64,000 bases of DNA, taken from G963701675 sp963701675 (GTDB lineage: Bacteria; Planctomycetota; Planctomycetia; Gemmatales; Gemmataceae). Under the pieces are notes generated by a model that saw nothing but the letters and a program-made list of their open reading frames with translations, did not search any database and was not told the origin of the DNA. Location: positions 2,108,001-2,172,000 of the forward strand of contig OY969623.1 in the NCBI GenBank assembly GCA_963701675.1, in the 5' to 3' direction. Shown in pieces: positions 18,342 to 26,013 of the stretch (the first letter of the stretch is position 1; each line of letters begins with the position of its first letter). The position numbers and the translations under genes were made by a program.

Positions 18342-20101
18342 ATGACCATCCGACTTGTCCCGGTAGCCGTTCTGCTTGGATTACTGACTTTCGGTGAAAC
18401 GCATTCCGGACTTTCAAATGACCCGCCCGAAAGCATTGGCAAACGAATAGCCAATTTCACGCTAAAGGACGCGGTGAAAAACACAACCGTGTCGCTCGAC
18501 GACTTCAAAGATCGAAAGGCCGTCGTCGTGGTGTTCATGGGGACCGAGTGCCCGATCAACAATGCCTACCAACCGCGCTTAGCTCAACTCAACAAGGAAT
18601 ACACCGCGAAGGGAGTGCAATTCCTGGCGGTCTACTCGAACGAGCAAGACACGGCGGAAACGGTGTCAGCGCATGCGAAGAAACACGACCTGACATTTCC
18701 CGCACTCAAGGACGATGGCAGCCGTATCGCTGACTTCTTCGGAGCACAACGCAATCCGGAAGTTTGCCTGCTCGATGCCGAGCGCATCCTACGCTATCGC
18801 GGCCGAATCGACGATCAAATGGGCTTCGGCTTCAACCGTGGCAAGCCGACTCGACGTGATTTAGGCGAGGCCATCGATGAAGTCCTGGCCGGAAAGCCCG
18901 TGAGCGTTGCGACGACCGAAGTTCCTGGGTGCCTCATCGCTCGTGCCGTCACTCCGAAGACAGGCGGCTCGATCACTTACAGCAACCAGGTCGTGCGCAT
19001 TCTGCAACAAAACTGCCAGGAGTGCCACCGGCCAGGTCAAATCGGGCCGTTTTCTCTGTCGACCTATAACCAGGCCGTGGCATGGTCCTCCAACATCCGC
19101 GAGGCCGTGACAGAGAATCGGATGCCGCCGTGGCACGCCGATCCAAACCACGGCAGATTCTCGAATGACCGCAGCTTGAACCAGGAAGCGCGAGAGACGC
19201 TGCTGGCGTGGATCGAAAACGGTTGCCCGAAGGGTGACGACAAAGACCTTCCGCCGCGTCGTTCGTTCGCTTCCGATTGGCGTATCGGGGCCCCCGATGC
19301 CATCCTAACCATGGAGCAGACGTACGACGTTCCCGAGGAAGCGCCGAAGACGGGTATTCCGTATCAGTATTTCACCATCGAGACGAACTTCGACGAAGAC
19401 AAGTGGGTGGAACGCGCCGAAGCGCGACCCGGGCGCCGGAAGTCGTGCACCACATTGTTACCTTCATCGTTCCGCCGGGCATGAAGTTCAATCAGCGTGA
19501 TCCCGGCATGCGGGTGCTGTGCGGGACGGCGCCGGGTGATATGCCGTTCATTGCGCCATCGGGTTCAGCCAAGAAAATTCCGAAGGGCGCCAAAATCGTC
19601 CTGCAATTGCATTACACGCCGAACGGCAAACGTCAGGTTGACCGCTCCTCGGTCGGACTCGTTTTCGCGAAGAAGCCCGTGGAAAGGCAAGTGCGCACCG
19701 TCCCGGTGTTCAATCCGAAGATAGCCATTCCGCCGGGCGAAGGAAACTATGAATTGGAATCGGAATTCGTCATCAAGGAAGAATCACGAATCTTGAGTTT
19801 CATGCCGCACATGCACGTCCGCGGAAAGGACTTCTTCGTCGAAGCGATCTACCCGGACGGCAAGAAGCAGACGTTGCTGTCCGTGCCCCGTTTCAACTTC
19901 AATTGGCAGAGCGTCTACCGCTATGTCGATCCTCACATCGTCCCGGCCGGCACGAAAATCCACTGCGTGGCCCATTTCGATAACTCGACCAAGAATCCCA
20001 ATAACCCCGACCCGACGAAGATGGTGTTCTGGGGCGACCAAACTTGGGAAGAAATGATGATCGGCTGGATGGATTTCGCCTACGAGCGCAAGCCGGACTA
20101 A
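18342..20101 (+). CDS. Redoxin / cytochrome c / Cu-monooxygenase-like fusion, frameshifted
   Basis: A three-part secreted redox protein typical of Planctomycetes. After a signal-like N terminus it has a thioredoxin-fold AhpC/TSA (redoxin) domain (about residues 25-185, with CPINNAY in the peroxidatic region), a cytochrome-like segment with a single heme-binding CQECH motif and the conserved RMPPWHADP stretch, then a C-terminal region resembling copper type II monooxygenases (EVVHHIVTF and SFMPHMHVRGKDF supply likely copper-ligand histidines). A one-base loss near 19434 separates 18342-19484 from 19277-20101; reading across it restores RPGAPEVVHH. The start has CAGGAG before the ATG. A Rho-independent terminator follows. 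Domain calls are firm; the reaction is unknown. Confidence 0.85.
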
Positions 20102-20121
20102 CGTTACCTAATTCAGGCACG

Positions 20122-20165
20122 AACGGCCGATGTCAACCGCTTGGTTGACACCGGCCGTTTTCTTG
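20122..20165 (+). terminator. Rho-independent terminator after the redoxin fusion gene
   Basis: AACGGCCG-A-TGTCAACC pairs with GGTTGACA-CC-GGCCGTT around a 4-nt loop and is followed by TTTTCTTGTTCT. It lies 21 bases after the stop at 20101, a textbook intrinsic terminator. Confidence 0.85.
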
Positions 20166-20319
20166 TTCTCGCTCCAAAAGCAACCCCCGTTCAACGATTA
20201 ACTGTGCGTTCCCCGTTGCAATCGCGTTGGCGCTTGACGCGGTGCGGACCGGCGCTGATAATGGCGGGCGCTAGTCGGTTTCGCATAACCTCGTGATGAA
20301 ACAGGCGAGAGGTGCCGCG

Positions 20320-23076
20320 ATGTTGAGCGCACGCCGCGGAAGTGAACGCCGGTGCAATGGAAACACGTATCGGCCCTTGCTGGAAACGCTCGAACCGCGC
20401 TTGCCGCCGGGCGATACGCTGCTGGGGTTGCTATTTCTGGGTGGTGAGGAGAATTCAGAATTCAGAATTCAGAGTTCAGAATCATGGAGTGATTCAATCT
20501 CCATTCTTGGTTCTTCGTCCCTTAGCCCTTTGTTTGGTGATTCATCGCTCATCGTTCATCATTCATCGTTCGGTACGCACCGGGGGGTCGAAGATCTTGC
20601 CCCAGCCGCGGAGGTAGTGGTGGATTCGGGCGTGCTCCCAGTTCAATCGGGCGGAATTAATTGGTATCGATCAAATCCTTTTGTTCCGCAGCCGTCATCG
20701 GCCACATTATGGAATGTCCCATTACAAAATACCGCGGCTGTTACTGTGCCTCCAACAATGCGAGTTACGCCCTGGGTGGCACGCCCGGAGTCCGCGACGG
20801 GCGTGAGTCTCCCTGCGATTCCACCCACGCCCTTCGAAGACTCAGGGCGTGCCACCCGTGATTTCGGCTCCGTGCCCTTCTTTTTCGAGCAGAACATGGG
20901 CCAGGCTGACCCGTCTTTCGATTTCGTCGCCCGCGGTTCAGGTTACACGCTGGGCTTGTCGGCAACCGAAGCAGTGATGGCGCTGCCGATACCGGATAAT
21001 CGAGTTTCACCAATGGAACTCGACCGCCTGTCACCCGAAGAGCGGGCGAAGCTCGATCCCACCGGTCGGCCAATTGCCGCACAGTCCGAGCCGCGACCGT
21101 CAGGGAGCGGTGCTGCTTCGCTTGCTGACGCGCGCGGCTCGGACCAGATTCACATGCAAATCGTCGGCGCCAACTCCGCCGCCTCGGTCGCGGGTGTCAA
21201 CCCGCTGGTCACCAAGATCAACTACTTCATCGGCAATGACCCGAACCAGTGGCACACCAACGTCCCGACGTTTGCCAAGGTCCAATACGACGAGGTCTAT
21301 CCTGGCATCGACCTCGTGTACTACGGTCAAGGCCGTGATCTCGAATACGATTTCGTGGTTTCACCGGGCGCCAATCCGAACCAAATCGCGCTGTCGTTCT
21401 CCGGCGCCGACTCAATTGAACTCGATGACGAGGGAAATCTTGTCCTGCATGTCGGCGACAACCAGATTGTTCAGAACGCTCCGTACCTCTATCAGGACAT
21501 CAACGGTGGCCGGAAGGAAGTGGCGGGGAGTTTTATACTCAGTACCGGGTACTCAGGACTCGTTACTTTTGACATTGGCGATTACGATGCCACAAGCCCG
21601 CTGGTGATTGACCCGATGGTCGTGAATTATTCGACCTATCTCGGCGGCCCATCGAGTGATTACGCGTGGGATGTAGCAGTGGATCCGTTTGGAAGTGCGT
21701 ATGTTACTGGCAGTGCGTACGCTGGTTTTCCACAAGTGAACCCCGCATTTCCGTACGCGGGCGGGGGGGACGCATATGTTTCCAAATTCAGTCCGAACGG
21801 ATCAACTCTGCTTTATTCCACCTATTTGGGTGGCACCTACGAAGACGAGGGTGATAGCATTGCCGTGGACGGGAAGGGAGCGGCTTATCTAACTGGGTAC
21901 ACGTTATCGGGCAACTTTCCGTCAACACCAGGCGCATTCCAGCCAACTAACGCCGATGGGAATTGCACTGGGAACACGGACTGTTCAGATGCTTTCGTGG
22001 TGAAACTGGCCCCGGACGGCGCTTCGCTCTTGTATGCGACTTACCTAGGGGGCACTTATGCCGAATCGGGTGAGGGTATTGCGGTGGACGCGTCGGGCAA
22101 CGCCTACGTAATGGGCCAGACGGCCAGTGGCAACTTCCCCTTGTTTAACCCCATTCAGAATTTTGGCGGTGGAAACTGCAATGGTGTACCATGCTTTGAC
22201 GTATCCATAACCAAACTGAATCCGGTAGGCTCAAGCCTGCTCTATTCGACCTATCTTGGCGGCGCTTCGGAGGAAGGGTATTTCTTTCACGACGCTGGTG
22301 ATGTCGCGGTTGATGCTGCCGGTCATGCGTACGTCACCGGTTACACGATGTCGTGGAATTTCCCGACTTTCAATGCGATTCAGCCGAACAAAAAGCCTGA
22401 GGGGTTTAATGCATTTGTTAGCAAGCTGACCCCGGACGGCTCATGGTTCGTCTACTCAACATATCTGGCGGGAGAACCACAAGGGCAGAAGGGACGAGCC
22501 ATTGCAGCCGACGCCACAGGAAATACATACGCAGCCGGTTTCACGTGCGCCGACAATTTCCCCACAACACCTGATTCTTACAAACCCACGAAGACCGGTG
22601 GCAGCCTTAACTGCGACGGGTTCATCACAAAGTTCGTGCCGGATGGATCCGCATTTGTCTATTCAACTTTCTTTGGAGGTTCTGGCGAGTCGGATAAGGT
22701 TATCTCGATTGTTGCCGACTCTTCCGGAAACGCGTATTTGACCGGTGTGGCAGATTCAGTCGATTTTCCCACGAAGGACGCGTTTCAGCCAACACTTGGC
22801 GGCGCTCCGGATGGATTCGTGTCGAAACTTACCGCCGATGGCAAGAGCCTAGCCTGGTCCAGCTTTCTCGGAGGCGCGACGCTTGATGCCGGGCGCGGAA
22901 TAGGACTGGACAACGCGCGGAATGTGTACGTATCGGGTTTTACGAAATCGGCCGACTTTCCCACCGTGAATCCGTTCCAACCGGAACAGGCAAGCTCCAG
23001 CGCAGACGCCTTCTTGACAAAGGTCAGCGCGCGAGCCTTGAAGCAACCCCTCTCCGCGACACCGATCGCACCCTGA
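20320..23076 (+). CDS. SBBP-repeat surface protein with LEPR-type N terminus
   Basis: A 918-residue predicted secreted or surface protein. It opens with a basic stretch and the export-type motif LLETLEPRLPPGD, then a variable linker, a conserved beta-rich domain (about residues 190-430, with FFEQNMGQ and VYPGIDLVYYG, the usual domain preceding SBBP repeats) and about nine SBBP beta-propeller repeats with the recurring pattern STYLGG ... DSSGNAYLTG. The ATG at 20320 is chosen because GAGAGGTG lies seven bases upstream; earlier GTG/ATG codons at 20293/20296 lack one. The linker contains AT-rich low-complexity DNA and two palindromic elements in frame (separate entries). Function unknown; adhesion or cell-surface structure is plausible. 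Confidence 0.85.
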   Translation: MLSARRGSERRCNGNTYRPLLETLEPRLPPGDTLLGLLFLGGEENSEFRIQSSESWSDSISILGSSSLSPLFGDSSLIVHHSSFGTHRGVEDLAPAAEVVVDSGVLPVQSGGINWYRSNPFVPQPSSATLWNVPLQNTAAVTVPPTMRVTPWVARPESATGVSLPAIPPTPFEDSGRATRDFGSVPFFFEQNMGQADPSFDFVARGSGYTLGLSATEAVMALPIPDNRVSPMELDRLSPEERAKLDPTGRPIAAQSEPRPSGSGAASLADARGSDQIHMQIVGANSAASVAGVNPLVTKINYFIGNDPNQWHTNVPTFAKVQYDEVYPGIDLVYYGQGRDLEYDFVVSPGANPNQIALSFSGADSIELDDEGNLVLHVGDNQIVQNAPYLYQDINGGRKEVAGSFILSTGYSGLVTFDIGDYDATSPLVIDPMVVNYSTYLGGPSSDYAWDVAVDPFGSAYVTGSAYAGFPQVNPAFPYAGGGDAYVSKFSPNGSTLLYSTYLGGTYEDEGDSIAVDGKGAAYLTGYTLSGNFPSTPGAFQPTNADGNCTGNTDCSDAFVVKLAPDGASLLYATYLGGTYAESGEGIAVDASGNAYVMGQTASGNFPLFNPIQNFGGGNCNGVPCFDVSITKLNPVGSSLLYSTYLGGASEEGYFFHDAGDVAVDAAGHAYVTGYTMSWNFPTFNAIQPNKKPEGFNAFVSKLTPDGSWFVYSTYLAGEPQGQKGRAIAADATGNTYAAGFTCADNFPTTPDSYKPTKTGGSLNCDGFITKFVPDGSAFVYSTFFGGSGESDKVISIVADSSGNAYLTGVADSVDFPTKDAFQPTLGGAPDGFVSKLTADGKSLAWSSFLGGATLDAGRGIGLDNARNVYVSGFTKSADFPTVNPFQPEQASSSADAFLTKVSARALKQPLSATPIAP
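20451..20573 (+). repeat. AT-rich low-complexity insert inside the SBBP gene
   Basis: A ~120-bp stretch with the direct repeat GAATTCAGAATTCAGAATTC near its start and TTCATCGCTCATCGTTCATC-like repeats at its end, translated as a Ser-rich linker. Base composition is clearly lower in GC than the gene around it, which suggests an inserted or expanded microsatellite that keeps the frame. Confidence 0.7.
20774..20857 (+). repeat. In-frame palindromic element, copy A (GGGTGGCACGCCC type)
   Basis: GGGTGGCACGCCC at 20774-20786 is repeated in inverse at 20845-20857, with a nested GGGCGTG/CACGCCC pair at 20799-20831. The whole 84-bp block is translated in frame as linker between the export motif and the first structured domain. 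Confidence 0.75.
21085..21143 (+). repeat. In-frame palindromic element, copy B (TCCGAGCCGCG type)
   Basis: TCCGAGCCGCG at 21085-21095 pairs with CGCGGCTCGGA at 21133-21143. The 59-bp block is translated as PRPSGSG ... LADARGSD, a peptide that recurs in planctomycete protein predictions because the DNA element itself is dispersed. It sits between conserved parts of the pre-SBBP domain. Confidence 0.75.
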
Positions 23077-23188
23077 TGCGGCATGTCAAACGTCGCCGGG
23101 CGTGCGGTAGCCAGCCGCAGCCGGAGGCAGCCGTTGCCGAATCCCGTAGGCGGTTCAGTTGCACTGTCATCCGGACGGTTACTTCCGA

Positions 23189-23593
23189 TTACCACGGAAA
23201 CCGTCCTTCCTCCCGCAGCGTCGATCGCAGTTCGATCATTGGGTCGGCGTTCATGCTCAACAATTCGACGGTGGTGCGGCCGATGGCGCTCTTTCCAAAC
23301 AAGTAGACGCCGTCCCAACGGAAGTGCGCCCGCCATTTGTGTCGGCGCGGATTGAATAGCGCGGTTCGTCTACTTGTGAGCGGGTCAAACCCCACGAGAT
23401 CGGTTTGCTTGTGAAAATTGCAGTGATGGCACGCCGCCGCAAGATTGGGCAAGTTGGAACGGCCGCCGTGTTTGCGTGCGATGATGTGGTCGGCGTGCAG
23501 CGGCACCACCAAGGCGAGCGACTCCAACAATCCGCAGTATTCGCACCGATGTCGCGCCCGCCGGCGCACGAGATTGCGGAGCGACTCCTTCAT
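23189..23593 (-). CDS. HNH endonuclease
   Basis: A 134-residue HNH nuclease. The zinc-binding and catalytic residues are all visible: Cys17-X2-Cys20, HADHI (His33, Asp35, His36) followed by KHGG, Asn47 and Asn50, then CHHCN (Cys55, Cys58). The metal-dependent betabeta-alpha nuclease fold would cut DNA; whether the protein is a homing, restriction or repair nuclease cannot be told. Its ATG overlaps the stop of the small upstream gene by four bases (23590-23593), so the two are translationally coupled. It converges with the SBBP gene. Confidence 0.9.
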   Translation of the reverse strand: MKESLRNLVRRRARHRCEYCGLLESLALVVPLHADHIIARKHGGRSNLPNLAAACHHCNFHKQTDLVGFDPLTSRRTALFNPRRHKWRAHFRWDGVYLFGKSAIGRTTVELLSMNADPMIELRSTLREEGRFPW

Positions 23594-23871
23594 CGGGCAT
23601 TGCGTTTCTGAGCAAGAAACAAACGTGCTTTCGATTGAAGTACGGAAATGAGATGGATGCCGCGAACGTACGCTTCGTACTCGCGCCGTTCCGCCGGCGT
23701 TAGGGCGCCCTCATTGCATTTCGTGGCGAGTTCGTCCACGCGAGCTTGGGTTGCGGCATCGGCGCGGAATCGGACCAAGCGGCGCGCCATGGCAGGAGTG
23801 AGAACATCCCGGAACGGGTCCAAAATGCGACCTAAGGCTCCATTTTCGGCGGATTTCGTGATTGTTCTCAA
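23590..23871 (-). CDS. Small helical protein coupled to HNH nuclease
   Basis: A 93-residue helical, charged protein with the conserved-looking core LATKCNEGALTPAERREYEAYVRG. From memory, similar proteins are repeatedly found directly upstream of HNH nucleases in Planctomycetes and Cyanobacteria, always overlapping or abutting them. The start is a TTG at 23871 with AAGAGGAT seven bases before it; no ATG is suitably placed. A role as partner, regulator or specificity subunit of the nuclease is inferred from the strict gene pair only. Confidence 0.75.
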   Translation of the reverse strand: MRTITKSAENGALGRILDPFRDVLTPAMARRLVRFRADAATQARVDELATKCNEGALTPAERREYEAYVRGIHLISVLQSKARLFLAQKRNAR

Positions 23872-23875
23872 GGGA

Positions 23876-24052
23876 CTATCCTCTTATTCGTCGTCGACAG
23901 CAGGGTCCCCCCGCGGAGTCGGTCGAGCAGGTCGGCTCGTCGGCATCTCGAATACCGGTGTTTGCGATGCGTGTTTTGCCTCCGCAACCACCCGGTGTGC
24001 TGACAAAGTGGGCGCCGGTCATCCCCTGCGTAGTTACGCTCTTGGTATCCAT
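23876..24052 (-). CDS. Possible 58-residue Gly/Cys-containing peptide
   Basis: A short open frame starting at an ATG (24052) and stopping two codons before the TTG of the next gene. It encodes a Thr/Gly-rich peptide with four cysteines (STPGGCGGKTR ... EPTCSTDSAGGPCC) and a basic tail. The end overlaps the ribosome site of the downstream gene, which fits translational coupling, but there is no good ribosome site of its own. May be chance; reported because the region is otherwise empty and the codon use looks protein-like. Confidence 0.2.
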   Translation of the reverse strand: MDTKSVTTQGMTGAHFVSTPGGCGGKTRIANTGIRDADEPTCSTDSAGGPCCRRRIRG

Positions 24053-24271
24053 GACCGCGATTGTAACTCGAATGGCTTACCGCCGGCAACTGTTTCCGAT
24101 GAATTTCACTCCTCGTTTCCGCCCCTCCTGTACAGGAACGCACCTCCTTGAAAGATGCGATATTTTTCGGAAAAGAGAAAGAAAAGGGGCGCGGCTTACT
24201 ATTTCAGTCACTCGTTTTCTTCTTCTTCCCGTCAACGGTTCCCCGCCGAGTTTTTTTCCGCCTTCTCGAAA
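24053..24271. other. Non-coding region before the dispersed repeat
   Basis: No convincing gene on either strand. The part from about 24170 is purine/pyrimidine skewed (runs of A/G then T/C) and shows weaker similarity to the region flanking the second repeat copy, so the repeat may extend to here. Promoters for the HNH operon on the minus strand should lie in this stretch. Confidence 0.4.
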
Positions 24272-24572
24272 TTTGTCACAGAACGGCGCTTGCATGAAAG
24301 TGTGACACCGTGGCATGATGCGCGAGCAAGCGCGCGAGGTGCGCACCGTGGTGGAGTGACGCTGATGTGGCGACTGGAAACCGACCAACGCTGGCCCGCC
24401 TGTAACACCGCAAGGGCGAAAGACAAACCGTCGTGCATCGGTGTGCCACAAGGCGCCATCCACCGTAAGAGACGGAGGTTAACGGTGGCGTTGGTGCTCA
24501 AAAGCTCGCGACGGATCGTGCCACAAGGTGCATTTCACCATTACGATGGTGGGTTAATGGCGGACCCGTTCA
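24272..24572 (+). repeat. ~300-bp dispersed repeat, copy 1
   Basis: Begins TTTGTCACAGAACGGCGCTT and ends near the GGGTTAATGGCGGA segment. The reverse complement of 40047-40361 matches it over nearly its whole length with scattered substitutions and one ~20-bp insertion in copy 2. It contains an internal near-duplicate of GTGCCACAAGGCGC followed by a TCCACC(G/A)TTA-like tract. It lies about 90 bp upstream of a LEPR-type surface protein gene in the same orientation. No open frame in it is conserved between copies. Confidence 0.85.
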
Positions 24573-24663
24573 GTGCAAACGTCCGGTTTCTTTTTGCTTG
24601 ACTTCCGGAAATGAGCTATGGGTTTTATGTGGAATTAGGAGGATTGCGCCGACCGACGAATAG

Positions 24664-25962
24664 ATGAACATTTTCCCACCAAAAACGGAACTGCCGGCTA
24701 TGTCACTCCGAAGAGGCCGAAAAACACTGCCCGCCATGCCATTCCTGTACATCGAGCGCCTTGAAACGCGGTCGCTCCTGAACGGCAATTCGATTCTGGA
24801 CGCGCTGCAGCCGCGGCTGAGCCCGCCACCCGGACATGAACCCGGACTATACTCGTGGCACCGGCCCCTTGCCTTACCCGATGCTCAGCCAATCCTGATC
24901 GTCTCGGCGCCGCCGAACGAAATAGTTCCGTTCCACAATGATGGTAGCGCATCCGACGACAAGGCGCCGCCGGCCGATTTGATTGACAAGAAGTTGCCGC
25001 CGCTGCACGACCGGCCGAAAACGCCCGAGTCGAAAAATGAGGCGGCGGATACGGTAAACACGGCGAATCCGACGAACACGGGGAAAGAAAAAGACGTTGG
25101 CCTAACCCCGAACAATCAATCGCCGAAACTTGACGCACAGGATCGGCCGACTCTGGAACCGCCAATAACGCCCGATCCTCCAGTGGAACGCCCTGCTCTC
25201 CCGGAAGTTCCCAAAGATAGACCGCCGGTCGGTGAGCGGCCGGTGGTTCCCAACGTCGATACAGATAATCCTTGGACGCCGCCGAACGACCCAGACCTGC
25301 CGTCGCTTCCCAATGGGCCGGCGGACAAGCCACCGTTGCCGACCTACAAAGGCGATCGTCCGGACTTTGATGGAAACCCGAATCCGGGAAATCCGCCGCC
25401 GCTGCCGGAGAATCGTCCGATTCTGGCGATGTACTTCGCGTGGGCACAGGCGGAAGCATCGCGGTCGCTGGCGTTGGCCATGTCCGGCGCCGCCTACGAA
25501 CCCGCGCCGGCGACTAGTTACGGCGGGTCGGAAACCGGATCAGTCGACTCAGCCGAAAGCACGGACAAACAGTTGCTGGCGGCACTCGGCGACTCGAATG
25601 ATTCGACGGAACCTTCGGCGTCGGATAATGAAGGCCCAACCGAAATCGCGCTCTTGCCCGGCAGCTTCACGCCACAACAGTCCGAGTTGCTTGGGGCCGC
25701 ACTTGCCCTCGACGTGGATGCACTCGGTCAAGGCGCCATGCGTTTCTTCCATCGGCTCGACCAACTTGGCAATGAACTAACTTCTTCCGAAGGAGGAATC
25801 GGCTTGTCGTCGTGGGTCTTGGCCGCTCTGGCTACGTGCGCGACTCTGGAGATAATTCGACGAAATCGGAAACCCGCGCTCATGCCTGAATTGGCCACGA
25901 ACGCTGCCGATCTCTCATGGACGTGGTCGCTGGGCGCGAGCGAACCACCTGGCCGTCTGTAG
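24664..25962 (+). CDS. Proline-rich surface protein with LEPR-type N terminus
   Basis: A 432-residue predicted surface protein. Near the N terminus it carries the export-type motif YIERLETRSLLNG, followed by a long Pro/Asp-rich low-complexity stalk (about residues 60-260, with many DRP, NPP and DNP turns), an Ala/Gly-rich part, and one transmembrane helix near residues 380-397 (SSWVLAALATCATLEII) followed by basic residues. It thus looks like a membrane-anchored stalk. There is no good ribosome site for the ATG at 24664; internal ATGs at 24700 and 24736 are alternatives. A Ser/Thr kinase gene follows after 51 bases on the same strand and may be co-expressed. Confidence 0.75.
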   Translation: MNIFPPKTELPAMSLRRGRKTLPAMPFLYIERLETRSLLNGNSILDALQPRLSPPPGHEPGLYSWHRPLALPDAQPILIVSAPPNEIVPFHNDGSASDDKAPPADLIDKKLPPLHDRPKTPESKNEAADTVNTANPTNTGKEKDVGLTPNNQSPKLDAQDRPTLEPPITPDPPVERPALPEVPKDRPPVGERPVVPNVDTDNPWTPPNDPDLPSLPNGPADKPPLPTYKGDRPDFDGNPNPGNPPPLPENRPILAMYFAWAQAEASRSLALAMSGAAYEPAPATSYGGSETGSVDSAESTDKQLLAALGDSNDSTEPSASDNEGPTEIALLPGSFTPQQSELLGAALALDVDALGQGAMRFFHRLDQLGNELTSSEGGIGLSSWVLAALATCATLEIIRRNRKPALMPELATNAADLSWTWSLGASEPPGRL

Positions 25963-26013
25963 CCGCTCAAACTGAGTCATTGCGTTTCCGCCTGATACGA
26001 CACGCCGAATGCT

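Noticed and set aside
23862..24305. 147-codon plus-strand open frame
   Set aside because: Overlaps the start of the HNH operon on the other strand and runs into the repeat; no family signature and no ribosome site.
24155..24601. 148-codon open frame across the dispersed repeat (copy 1)
   Set aside because: The frame is not kept in copy 2 of the repeat, and the composition is unlike a protein. The DNA element, not a protein, is the conserved unit.
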